DNA from: CATQHW01 sp965243545
GTDB taxonomy: Bacteria > Spirochaetota > Spirochaetia > SZUA-6 > Bin103
Direction: 5' to 3'
DNA: 64,000 nucleotides
NCBI GenBank assembly: GCA_965243545.1
Contig: OZ251573.1
Span: 3,162,001-3,226,000, forward strand
The notes under the pieces were generated by a model, which worked only from the letters and a program-made list of their open reading frames with translations, did no database searches and was not told the origin of the DNA. How positions within the stretch are numbered: the first letter of the stretch is position 1; each line of letters starts with the position of its first letter. Shown piece after piece: positions 52,601-60,540 of this stretch. Made by a program: the position numbers and the translations under genes.

Positions 52601-54962
52601 TGACCTTGTGATCGAGGAAGCCGAACGGGAGGGTGCGGTCCATGGTCTCGATCCACAGCGCCAGCCGGCACAGCTCCACGGCCAGCGGATCGAGATCGAC
52701 GGCGTAGAGGCAGCGCTCCACCACGTGGCGGCGCAGCACCGCCTTGAGGCGGGGTTCGAACTCGGCGTCGTCCGGGCGGCACGGGATCAGCTCGTCGATC
52801 AGGCGCTCGGGGCCGCCGGTGGGCTGCGTGCCGTCGTCGATGCCGAGCAGGCGCACCAGGGAGCGCGCGCCGTCGGCGGGGTCGGGGGTGATGCGGCGAT
52901 GGTGGAGCAGGGAGGCGTACAGCGCGTCGGTGAGGAAGCGGAGGGCGGCGAGCGGGAAGGTGCCGGAGCCGCAGGCGGGATCGCAGACCGTGAGCGCCAG
53001 GATGTGTTCCGGGGGCTTGGGGGTCCAGCGCGCGGGGGGCGCGTCGCGGTCCGGGGCGCCGCCGGCGGTGGCGGGCGGATCGTAGGCGAGGGGGCGCAAG
53101 GCGCGCTGCACGGTGGGGACGGCCAAGCCGGGGCGGGTGTAGAAGCTGCCCGACCCCTTGCGGGTGCCGCCCCAGCGCACCAGGTACCACTCGCCGGGCA
53201 GCACCACGCGGGCGACCAGACGGCGGGCGGTGAGCGCCAGCTCCCGATCGTGGGCCAGCCGGCGCTCCGGCGTACCGCGCCCGCGCCGCCGCCGCACCAG
53301 GCCGGCCACCTGCGCCGCGCGGCGCGCCCAGGTCTCCGCGCGGGTGCGGTGGCGGCGCCGGTCGTCGGACGGGAGGGCGGCCGCAGCTTCGGCATCGTCC
53401 GCAGCATCGCCCGCCGCGTCCGCATCCGCCGCCGGGCCATCCTCCTCCCCGGCGTCCGCATCCGCCTCATCCGCCGGTTCCGGCGCCGCTTCCTCGGCCC
53501 CGCCCCCCGCGCTGCCCTTGAGACTCTCGAACAGCGCGCGCAGGGCGGCGTCGTCCATCGCCTCCAGCCGCGGCAGCGGCAGCGCCGGCTGGTCGCCGAC
53601 CGCCAGGAAGATCACCGGGTCGCCTTCCGCGGTCTTCAACTCGTAGTCGAGCAGCCCCTCGTAGAGGACGCCGAGGTACTCGGAGGAGAGGTCGGCGAAG
53701 TCGACCGGCGTGACGGTGCGCGTCCCGGCGCGGCCCTGGCGGATGCGGACGGTGGTGCGGGTGAGCAGGCGCAGCATCTCGCGGACGTCCCGGTCCGGGA
53801 GCACGTGGTCATCGAAGCAGGCGCCCTCGAACACGGCGAGCGCCCGCGCCACGCCGTCGGGTGCGTCCTCGGCCCCGGCGGCGAACAGCGCGCCGCCGTA
53901 GGCGGTGACCGGCAGGCTGGGGTGATGGGAGCCGTCGCGCACCAGCCGGAACAGCGCCTGCACGCGCGGCCAGGCGGAGTAGGCGTCCGGTGCCGGGCCG
54001 CCGCCGCGTTCGAGCTGGTGCAGCAACCCTTCGAGCCCGTAGCTGTCGCGATAGACGGTGTTGCCGCGCGGCAGCAGATCGCGCGCCTCGGCGAACAGGA
54101 TCACCACCAACCGCATCGCCACCCGGCACGCCGCGCGATAGATTTCTTCAGGGGTTGCAGAGGTAGAGCCGGCCAGCAGCGGGCGCAACGCCTCGCCGTG
54201 GGCGTGGATCAGGAGCTCGACCGCCTCGCGCACGCGCTCGCCGAGCGCCTCGGAGAGCTCCGCCTGCCCCTTGCGCGCGTCGCGCACCGCCTGCAACAAC
54301 GGCGGCGGCGCGCCTTCGGCCGGCGGCGTCCACAACCTGTTACTGAAAAGCGTGCGGAGGGCGGTGACCTGGGGGGACAACTCGCCCTCGTCGAACCAGA
54401 GGTCGAGGTCCCACTCGCACCAGGCGTCGTAGTCGAGGCCGGCGAACAGCAGCCGCCACTGGCGGCCGTTGGTGATGAGCGCCAGGTGCTCGCTGCCGGC
54501 GCGCAGCCAGCCGAGCGCCAGGCTGACGCTACGGCGACCGCGGCCGACGCCGAGGCGCCGCTCGCGGTCCAGGAACACCGGCAGCACGGCGCCGCGGCGC
54601 CCGCGCCAGAGGTGCTGCGGCTTGACGAGCTGGCCGGTGACGGCGCGCCGTCCCCAGGCGGGAGCCACGCGGCTGCCGCGCGTCCAGGTCCCGGTCGCCT
54701 CGTCCAGGCCGCAGACCCGCTCCAGGACGAAGGCGGCGAAGCGCGCGCGGTCGCCGCCGCCCTCGCCGCTGCCGCCGTTGTCGGCGAGGAGGGCGGTCGC
54801 GCGCTGGCGGAGCTGGCCGGCGGCGTACGGGTTGAGTGGGGGAGGGGTGAAGGCCGCCAGCGCGGCCAGGCGCGGGCCGTCGAACAGCAGGCCGCCGTGG
54901 TTGAGCCGCTCCCAGCCGGGCAGGACGGCGGTCGCCGGGGCGGGGCGTTGGCTGCGCCTCAC
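49614..54962 (-). CDS. drmMI: Large adenine-specific DNA methylase (DrmMI/Eco57I-like)
   Basis: 1,782 residues. An N-terminal restriction-enzyme-like domain with many charged blocks precedes the methylase core. VCDPACGSGTFPLAALRF (motif I) lies near residue 660, after FYTRPGLAVPTV. DLDPLAVELCRLALW follows, and ILGNPPWDIAKP (motif IV) lies near residue 977. The C-terminal third, with FDYSQKGW and VPWSRKQIEPQ, is the target-recognition region. Such proteins methylate adenine to mark self DNA. An acidic Ala/Asp-rich linker (around residues 485-530) interrupts the N-terminal half. Four-base ATGA overlap with the upstream SNF2 helicase gene suggests the DISARM class 1 pair drmD-drmMI. BREX PglX-like is an alternative. 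Confidence 0.82.
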   Translation of the reverse strand: MRRSQRPAPATAVLPGWERLNHGGLLFDGPRLAALAAFTPPPLNPYAAGQLRQRATALLADNGGSGEGGGDRARFAAFVLERVCGLDEATGTWTRGSRVAPAWGRRAVTGQLVKPQHLWRGRRGAVLPVFLDRERRLGVGRGRRSVSLALGWLRAGSEHLALITNGRQWRLLFAGLDYDAWCEWDLDLWFDEGELSPQVTALRTLFSNRLWTPPAEGAPPPLLQAVRDARKGQAELSEALGERVREAVELLIHAHGEALRPLLAGSTSATPEEIYRAACRVAMRLVVILFAEARDLLPRGNTVYRDSYGLEGLLHQLERGGGPAPDAYSAWPRVQALFRLVRDGSHHPSLPVTAYGGALFAAGAEDAPDGVARALAVFEGACFDDHVLPDRDVREMLRLLTRTTVRIRQGRAGTRTVTPVDFADLSSEYLGVLYEGLLDYELKTAEGDPVIFLAVGDQPALPLPRLEAMDDAALRALFESLKGSAGGGAEEAAPEPADEADADAGEEDGPAADADAAGDAADDAEAAAALPSDDRRRHRTRAETWARRAAQVAGLVRRRRGRGTPERRLAHDRELALTARRLVARVVLPGEWYLVRWGGTRKGSGSFYTRPGLAVPTVQRALRPLAYDPPATAGGAPDRDAPPARWTPKPPEHILALTVCDPACGSGTFPLAALRFLTDALYASLLHHRRITPDPADGARSLVRLLGIDDGTQPTGGPERLIDELIPCRPDDAEFEPRLKAVLRRHVVERCLYAVDLDPLAVELCRLALWIETMDRTLPFGFLDHKVKCGNALLGAWFDRFRHYPVMAWKNRDGGDRTHLGGVHFAKDARTKAIKGFVKEKLTPDLRQFLRGPDLFQQEDLLKKAAAAHGEAVAVLEAMHALPVQDAAERARRYRDDLLGSPAWQSLKAALDRWCACWFWPPDQIDCAPLPTTFTAPPPKTQAVAARVAAELRFFHWELEFPDVFRAPGDGFDAILGNPPWDIAKPVSQEFFSNVDPLYRSYGKQEALRRQAGYFVDRDLERGWLDYNARFRAQSNFVGHAAHPFSDPKETAKSQDRFAAARGNENGALHDRWREARRAGAGYGDPAHPFRHQGAADLNLYKLFLEAAHGLLRPGGRLGFIVPSGLYSDHGTRALRTLLLENCRWEWLFGIENRDLIFPIHRSYKFNPVVVEKGGATEAIRTAFMRRNLDDWERAEELATRYSRAQIARFSPRSRAILEIQSQRDLDILEKIYANSVLLGDDGPGGWGIRYATEFHMTGDSRLFPPRPQWEAKGYRPDEYSRWLLGDWRPIGELWAELGVDPARPQPAEVELASWLFDAAAGPARRAAEARFVHGHLLKPGDAARSGWRLRCAAPPCDRLPVPRAALPPGVILSREADAWLPEDAIRDVALPLYEGRMIGQFDYSQKGWVSGKGRAAVWRDVPWSRKQIEPQFLMAIDDYRSAIDAPDQPKVLHMRIGSATNIRTAIAAFAVGMPSGDTAAAFYTGSLRHTLVLAAILNTLVSDFVTRSRLIGLHLDYHVMDQSPLPVIEHPDLYQVIADLSARLSANPPWYSCLTNGTAPASSIGAERARHLAILNALIADQYRITSADLRRIIADCDLPTEHLKRRTHGTGLDPKGFWRVDQDAPPERRHPVLTFIALRDLEARIESAGGDRERGIGAFLTQNNGEGWLLPETLRLADHGLGRDDRARHPQPVAGRLGPRFYDWQLAQTAEEAQRESRLHARNLLGAFRYESLRRGDHYAVPDEQPAQRVAESRATYSTDSGPQDRQPDLFAPNDTRSGA

Positions 54963-57900
54963 GCCGCGCGCTCCGGGCGGCCGGGAAGGCCGGAGAGGCC
55001 GGGGAGGCGAATCTCCACCGCGACCGGGAACACGCGCGCGGCGCCGGCCATGGCGTACCGCTTGGGCAGCACGTGGTCGAGGATGCGGCCGCGCTCCTCC
55101 TGCAACTGGGCGCGAATCTCCCGGAAGTGGCGGGCGCGGCGGGCGATCTCCTCCTGCTTCTCGGCGATCGAGCGGCCGAGGGCGGCGCCGCGCTCCTGCG
55201 GGTCGAACAACTCGCCCTGCCGCGCCCGCTCCTGCAGCGCCTCGATCTCGCGCGTGAGGCGGGCGACGGTCGACTCGCCGATCAGCGCCGACAACTCGCC
55301 CTGGCGCTGGCGGTAGCGCGCTTCCTCCCGGCGGCGCGCGCCGGCGCCGTCCTCTTCGAGCTGCGCGCGCAGCGCTTCGCTGAGGCGGTCGGCGTGGCGG
55401 CGCAGCCAGCGCCGCAGGGCGGCGTCCGCTTCCTCCAGGAGCTCGCCGGCGCGCTCCCGCTCAGGCGCGGTCACCGCCGCGGCGTCCGGGGCGGCGCGCA
55501 GCGCCTGCGGCGCCCGGTGGGTGAGCGGTTCGCTCAAGCTCCCGTCCGGCCGCACGGCAAACACCACCGTGCGGGTCCAGCGGTGGAAGGTCTCGCGCAG
55601 CTCGTTCACGGCCAGCTCCTCGATGCTGAGCAGGAGCAGGGCGGCGGCGCCCGCAGGCGCCTCGCCGCGGCGCACCGTCCAGCGCGACACCTGGTTGGCG
55701 CCGGGGTAGCGGCGCCGCGCCAGCACGGTGAGCGCGCGCTGGATCAGCGGATGGGCCAGGTGCAGGAGCACCGCGTCCCGGCGCGGCAGGAACACGCTGA
55801 GCGCGCCGAGCCGCCGGATGAACGGCTCGGTGCCGAACGCCAGCTTCGGCACCGGCCCCGGCTCCCCGGTCGGCGTGGGGCGGCGCAGGGCGGCGTCGAT
55901 CACCTCCCGCCAGCCGGCCAGGCCGGGATCGGCGACCGCGTAGCAGCCCGGTTCCTCCGGCAGGGGGCGGAGTTGCCGGCGTCCGCCGGCGGTGGCGGCC
56001 AGCGCCGCGTCGAGGGTGGCGCCGAGCGCCGGCGGGTCGAGGTCGATCTCGGCGGCCAGCGCGTCGAGCAGCGCGGCTTGCACCGCCCGGTTGTCCGGGG
56101 CCGGGGCCGGGTCGGCGGGAATGGCGGCGCGCCCGCGCGCGGCGGCGAGCCCCCGGTCCAGGTCGCGCTGCACGCCGGCGGCGGCCTCGCCCAGGATCAG
56201 GCGGCGGTGCGCGGCGCGGTCGAACACCTCGTTGACCGAACCGAGGTCCTCGCGGATTTCGTCGGCCTTGCGGATCACGTGCGCCAGGAAGCGCAGGTCG
56301 TGGTCGGCGGCGCTGACGAAGTGATGGACGGTCACGTCGCGGGACTGGCCGTAGCGGTCGAGGCGGCCGGCGCGCTGCTCCAACCGCGACGGGTTCCACG
56401 GGCAGTCGTAGTGGAGCAGGTAGCGGGCGGTGCGGTGCAGGTTGAGGCCCTCGGAGGCGGCGTCGGTCGCCACCAGCACGCGCGCCGGCGCCGCCGGTGA
56501 GTTGAAGGCGGCCTTGACCTGCTCGCGGTCCAGGTCGTTCATCCCTTCCGGGCCGCCCGCCCCGAACAGCGTCAGGACGCGCTCGGCGGGGTAGCGCCGC
56601 CGCAGGCGCCGCGCCAGGTAGTCGAGCGTGGTCTTGTACTCGGTAAAGACGATCAGGCGCTCGTCGTCGCGGAAGGTGCCGCCGCGGCGCAGCAGCCGCT
56701 CGATCAGGGCGGTCAGGGTGTCGAAGCGCGCGTCCGTTGCCGGCGTCTGCTCGGTGAGCGGCGCGCCGCCGAGGTCGAAGCCGAGGGCGGCGATGGCGCG
56801 CTCGATGGCGCCGATCTCGGCTTCCAGCGCGGCGCCGAAGTTCTTGAGCCAGGCGCCGGCGACGGTGGCCGCGGTCGCCTCGCGCTCCTGCGTCTCGCGG
56901 TCGTCGCCGGTCTCCTGGCGCAGGGCGCGCTCGGCGGCGGCCAGGTCGCGTTCGCCGGCCGCCTCCGGTTCGGCCAGCCCCTGCCGGGCGCGGCGCCACG
57001 ATTCCGCGAACGCGGTGGGGCACGACAGCAGCCGTTTCCCAAGGATTTCCACCGCGAACGCGCCGGCCCGCGCGCGCCGTCCGCCAGCGCCTGGGCCGCC
57101 GGCGGCATTGCCCGCGGGGCCGGCGTCCGCCGCGGCCAGCCGGCGCACCGCGCTGCGGAAGGCGTCGAAGGCGTCGCTGAGGGCCGCCTCGCGCCGGTCG
57201 AAGTCGAGCGCCAGGGCGGCCGGCGGCAGGCGGCGGCAGAAGCGGGGCGCGCCGCCGGCGGCGTTGAGCTCGCGCTTGAGGCGGCGCACCACGACTTCCG
57301 GGACGCGCGCGCGCAACGCCGGGGTGAGCTCGGCGGTGCGGGTAAAGCGCACCGGATCGAGCATCTCCAGCAGGCCGGTGAACGACCGGGTGTGGCCGTT
57401 GTGTGGCGTGGCCGACAGGAACAGGCGGTGCTCGAAGCGCGGCGCCACCAGGCTGAGGGTGCGGCACAGCTCGCTGTCCTCGCCGAACGGGGCGGGCATC
57501 AGGTGATGGCACTCGTCGACGATCAGCAGGTCCCACGGCAGGTGCGGCGATCCCGGCGGGGTGCGGCAAGCGGCCAGAAACTGCTCGCGCACGTCCGGCT
57601 GGCGCAGGTAGTGATAGGAGGCGACGATGCGGTCGAAGGTGCGCCACGGGTTGGCGTCCATGCCGAGGCGGCGGCGGGTGAACTCGGTGAGGTGGCGGTC
57701 CACCACCTCGAAGCGGAGCGAGAATTTTTCCCACAGCTCGTCGCGCCACTGCCAGCGCAGGGCGGCGGGGGCCAGCACCAGGACGCGGCGGATGCGGCGC
57801 CGGAGCAGCAGCTCGGTGAGGATCAGGCCGGCCTCGATGGTCTTGCCGAGGCCGACGTCGTCGGCGATCAGCAGGCTGACGCGCGGCGTGCGGAGCGCCT

Positions 57901-58318
57901 TGAGCAGCGGCACGAGCTGGTAGTCCTCCGGGCGCACCGCGCCGTGGAAGGGGCTGGCCAGCGCCTCCCGGCGGGGCGGGCCGGCGCCGCCGGGGTCGAT
58001 GTACGGGGCCAGCGCCGTCCAGCGGGCGGCGCGCAGCAGCGCGTCGTAGTCGTCCGCCGGCATGGCCTCCGCGGCGCCGGCGTCGGGCAGGGCGGTCGGT
58101 TCCAGCAGCGTGCAGCCCGGCTCCAGCTCCCACAGCAGGCGCTCGCTGGCCGGCGCGCCGCCGTCGTTGTACTCGACGTCCACCAGGTGCAGCCGCCCGC
58201 CCGCGCCGTCGAACGGATGCACCGCCGCCACCACCCCACTCCGGTTGCGCACCGTAGCCAGCATCCCGGCGCGCGGCGCCGTTCCGGCGTCCGCCGCACC
58301 GGCGCCCGCCTCGCTCAA
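54959..58318 (-). CDS. drmD: SNF2-family helicase, DISARM DrmD-like
   Basis: 1,119 residues. DDVGLGKT (about 154-161) and DECH (268-271) are the Walker motifs. LFLSATPHNGHT, ASEGLNLH and LEQRAGRLDRYGQ are later SNF2 motifs. FLAHVIRKADEIREDLGSVNEVFD is close to the pattern I associate with DISARM DrmD. A coiled-coil C-terminus (REIEALQERARQGELFDPQERG) completes it. Predicted role: DNA translocase acting on incoming unmethylated DNA. It is the first gene of the four-gene minus operon. No drmA, drmB or drmC lies next to it. Confidence 0.87.
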   Translation of the reverse strand: MSEAGAGAADAGTAPRAGMLATVRNRSGVVAAVHPFDGAGGRLHLVDVEYNDGGAPASERLLWELEPGCTLLEPTALPDAGAAEAMPADDYDALLRAARWTALAPYIDPGGAGPPRREALASPFHGAVRPEDYQLVPLLKALRTPRVSLLIADDVGLGKTIEAGLILTELLLRRRIRRVLVLAPAALRWQWRDELWEKFSLRFEVVDRHLTEFTRRRLGMDANPWRTFDRIVASYHYLRQPDVREQFLAACRTPPGSPHLPWDLLIVDECHHLMPAPFGEDSELCRTLSLVAPRFEHRLFLSATPHNGHTRSFTGLLEMLDPVRFTRTAELTPALRARVPEVVVRRLKRELNAAGGAPRFCRRLPPAALALDFDRREAALSDAFDAFRSAVRRLAAADAGPAGNAAGGPGAGGRRARAGAFAVEILGKRLLSCPTAFAESWRRARQGLAEPEAAGERDLAAAERALRQETGDDRETQEREATAATVAGAWLKNFGAALEAEIGAIERAIAALGFDLGGAPLTEQTPATDARFDTLTALIERLLRRGGTFRDDERLIVFTEYKTTLDYLARRLRRRYPAERVLTLFGAGGPEGMNDLDREQVKAAFNSPAAPARVLVATDAASEGLNLHRTARYLLHYDCPWNPSRLEQRAGRLDRYGQSRDVTVHHFVSAADHDLRFLAHVIRKADEIREDLGSVNEVFDRAAHRRLILGEAAAGVQRDLDRGLAAARGRAAIPADPAPAPDNRAVQAALLDALAAEIDLDPPALGATLDAALAATAGGRRQLRPLPEEPGCYAVADPGLAGWREVIDAALRRPTPTGEPGPVPKLAFGTEPFIRRLGALSVFLPRRDAVLLHLAHPLIQRALTVLARRRYPGANQVSRWTVRRGEAPAGAAALLLLSIEELAVNELRETFHRWTRTVVFAVRPDGSLSEPLTHRAPQALRAAPDAAAVTAPERERAGELLEEADAALRRWLRRHADRLSEALRAQLEEDGAGARRREEARYRQRQGELSALIGESTVARLTREIEALQERARQGELFDPQERGAALGRSIAEKQEEIARRARHFREIRAQLQEERGRILDHVLPKRYAMAGAARVFPVAVEIRLPGLSGLPGRPERAA

Positions 58319-58430
58319 GAAGCGCCGCGCAAGGTCCGCAACGGCGCGCCGATCCGTCGCGGCGTCTCACCCGCCATCCCGCTGATTTTAGCTTAGCGGA
58401 CGACGCTTCACTTTGACATCACGGAGGTAA

Positions 58431-58691
58431 ATGGGACACGTTGTGCACGTGGAGCGAGTCAGCATTCGAGATTTACATCTCAAGACCGGCGAGTTGGTCC
58501 GGCGCGCGGCGCTGGGCGAAGGGGTGGTCGTCACCGAGCGCGGACTCCCGCTGGCTTCGATCATCCCGGTTCGTCCCGGTGACCTGGGCACGCCGTTCGG
58601 CGAACGCCGGACTCTGCCCGAGTTCGATGCGCTACCGGCCACCACCGGCGATTCCACCGAATACGTGGCCGAAGACCGCGACCGCGGATGA
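58431..58691 (+). CDS. Phd/VapB-like antitoxin, apparently solitary
   Basis: 86 residues; CGGAGGTAA lies immediately before the ATG. VSIRDLHLKTGELVRRAALGEGVVVTERGLPLASIIP is the DNA-binding Phd/YefM pattern. The C-terminal tail (FGERRTLPEFDAL) resembles the toxin-binding arm of antitoxins. No toxin ORF follows: the downstream gene is on the other strand and unrelated. It may be an orphan or a relic; it sits 112 bases from the DrmD-like gene start. Confidence 0.78.
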   Translation: MGHVVHVERVSIRDLHLKTGELVRRAALGEGVVVTERGLPLASIIPVRPGDLGTPFGERRTLPEFDALPATTGDSTEYVAEDRDRG

Positions 58692-58702
58692 CCAACTCCC
58701 GG

Positions 58703-59818
58703 TCAGATGCGGCCGGTGCGGCGCAGCAGGGTGAGGCGGTTGCGGACGTTGTCGTGCTCGAAGTAGGCGTCCTGCAGGTGGCGCCGGCCGCGTGACCGGA
58801 GCGCCGTGCGGCCGTGCAGCACGCGGTGCGCGGCGGTCATCAGCATCTGCCCCGCTTCCAGCCGAAAGCGGGCTTGGGCGGCGTCCGCGTTGATGCGCGC
58901 CGACAGGTCGTGGTAGGCGGCGTAGAAGTCGCGCAGGCGCGGCTGCCACAACGGGATCGGCTGCATCTGCTGGGTGTTGAAGCGGACCATCCTGACGTTG
59001 CCGTCGACGTCCGGATCGACCATGGGGCCGGCCGCCAGGCTCTCATCCTCCTCGCTGAACAGACGGAACGGCACCGGCACGGCGCACAGCGCCTCGAACC
59101 GCTCGGGACGCTCGCGGCGCAGCCGGTCGACCACGGCGAAGGCGTCCACGATCGCCGAGTCGCCGCCGTCGCACTCGTTGGCCAGCATGTGCAGCACCTG
59201 CACGCTCGGCGGCCAATGGTAGCTGGTGAAGTCGTTGTGCGGGGCGATCGCCAAGTCGGTGTGCGCAATGCTGTATCCGCCAGGATCGACGCTGACGTTG
59301 TGGATGCGCTCGAACACCACTTCGCGGATCGGCCCCAACCGGGGCGCCAGCCGCTCGGCCGCATCGGGCGCGGTCGGCGCGCCGGTCAGCACGCACGCGC
59401 CGGTGCGCAGGAACTCCCCGATCAGGTCGGCCGCCGTCCGGTCGTCGGCCAGGAACCGGCCGAAGTCGAACCGGCGCGGCCGGAAGCGGTGGTCCCAGTA
59501 CTCGATCCCGGGCCGCGGGCGGGCGGTGAGCGCTGCCAGGTCGCTGGTCCGGTAGCGGGTCCGGTGGCCGTCCGGCCAGGTGAGGGCGATCGCTTCATCG
59601 CCGCTCCCGGCGCCCTTGACGGCCGCGCGCTGCGGCCGCAGGTCCGCGGCGACCCGGAAGACGTGAAACCGCTTCTCCGTGGTCTGCTCGACCCGGCACT
59701 CCCCGCAGCCGCAGTTGTCCCGCAACCACAGGTACGGAAGGGTGGTCCGCTCCCCGCCGCGCCAGACCGCGGTCAGGGCGTCGCCATCATCGACGATGCT
59801 GCCGATCGACTGCTTCAT
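58703..59818 (-). CDS. tmpA: 2OG-Fe(II) dioxygenase, TmpA/gamma-butyrobetaine hydroxylase family
   Basis: 371 residues. The N-terminal DUF971-like domain binds zinc through C36, C38, C41 and probably H85. The catalytic TauD-like domain has H194-x-D196 (PHND) and the distal H335 in HRVLHGRTA. The family includes gamma-butyrobetaine hydroxylase and TmpA, which hydroxylates 2-(trimethylammonio)ethylphosphonate. The divergent neighbour is a PhnZ/TmpB-like HD oxygenase, which makes TmpA the better call. An AGAGGGG site precedes the ATG. Sequence alone does not separate it from carnitine synthesis. Confidence 0.75.
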   Translation of the reverse strand: MKQSIGSIVDDGDALTAVWRGGERTTLPYLWLRDNCGCGECRVEQTTEKRFHVFRVAADLRPQRAAVKGAGSGDEAIALTWPDGHRTRYRTSDLAALTARPRPGIEYWDHRFRPRRFDFGRFLADDRTAADLIGEFLRTGACVLTGAPTAPDAAERLAPRLGPIREVVFERIHNVSVDPGGYSIAHTDLAIAPHNDFTSYHWPPSVQVLHMLANECDGGDSAIVDAFAVVDRLRRERPERFEALCAVPVPFRLFSEEDESLAAGPMVDPDVDGNVRMVRFNTQQMQPIPLWQPRLRDFYAAYHDLSARINADAAQARFRLEAGQMLMTAAHRVLHGRTALRSRGRRHLQDAYFEHDNVRNRLTLLRRTGRI

Positions 59819-59844
59819 GTTGATCCCCTCTGCTCGAACGGATC

Positions 59845-59862
59845 GACGCGTTTTTGCGCGTC
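59845..59862. promoter_or_regulatory. Inverted repeat between the divergent oxygenase genes
   Basis: GACGCG and CGCGTC flank a six-base TTTTTG loop. It is 27 bases from the TmpA-like start and upstream of a TTGACC (59870-59875) on the plus strand. A regulator-binding site is possible. Confidence 0.3.
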
Positions 59863-59944
59863 CAGGTTATTGACCCGGCTATAAAGCTGCCTACAGAATA
59901 CGCACGACGCACCGGGAAGTGAACAGGCGCGCCGGGGGGTGAAC

Positions 59945-60538
59945 ATGCCGAGTACCGCACGGGCGACGGATGGGCCGACGGTCAGCTTTACCAGCATGGC
60001 CGACGGCACGCGCGAAGATTACGAGCTGCTGGCGCGGTTCGAGGAGGAGTTCGCCGCCGGCACCGCCGACCGGGTGCTCGCGCAGCTCCGCCAGCTGTCC
60101 GGATCGCTGGCCGGCTACCAGGTCGACCGGCTGGAGCATTCGCTGCAGACCGCCACCCGCGCCCACCGCGACGGCGCCGAGGAAGAGATGGTGGTGGCCG
60201 CGCTGCTCCACGACATCGACGACCTGCTGGCCCCGCACAGCCACGGCGAGCTCTCCGCGATGGTGCTGCGCCCCTACGTGACCGAGCGGACGTGGTGGAT
60301 CGTCCGGCACCACGGGCTGTTTCAGTTTCACTACTACGCCCACCACGTCGGCGGCGACCGCGGCGCGCGCGACAAGTACCGCGGCCACCGCTGGTACCGG
60401 GACGCCGTAGACTTCTGTCACCGCTGGGATCAATGCTCGTTCGATCCCGGCTACGATACGCTGCCGCTTTCGTTCTTCGAGCCGATGGTGCGCCGGGTGT
60501 TCGCGCGTAAGCCGTTCAGCCTGGCGCCAAGGAGGTGA
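59945..60538 (+). CDS. tmpB: HD-domain mixed-valent diiron oxygenase, TmpB/PhnZ-like
   Basis: About 197 residues from ATG 59945, after GGGGGGT; GTG 59939 is the alternative. LEHSLQ, then EMVVAALLHDIDD with HD (91-92 counted from 59939), H102, H124/H125 and a later aspartate match the iron-ligand pattern of PhnZ-type HD oxygenases. These cleave the carbon-phosphorus bond of hydroxyphosphonates. TmpB converts 1-hydroxy-2-(trimethylammonio)ethylphosphonate to glycine betaine and phosphate. The divergent TmpA-like gene completes the pathway. Overlaps or abuts the demethylase gene that follows. Confidence 0.72.
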   Translation: MPSTARATDGPTVSFTSMADGTREDYELLARFEEEFAAGTADRVLAQLRQLSGSLAGYQVDRLEHSLQTATRAHRDGAEEEMVVAALLHDIDDLLAPHSHGELSAMVLRPYVTERTWWIVRHHGLFQFHYYAHHVGGDRGARDKYRGHRWYRDAVDFCHRWDQCSFDPGYDTLPLSFFEPMVRRVFARKPFSLAPRR

Positions 60539-60540
60539 GC

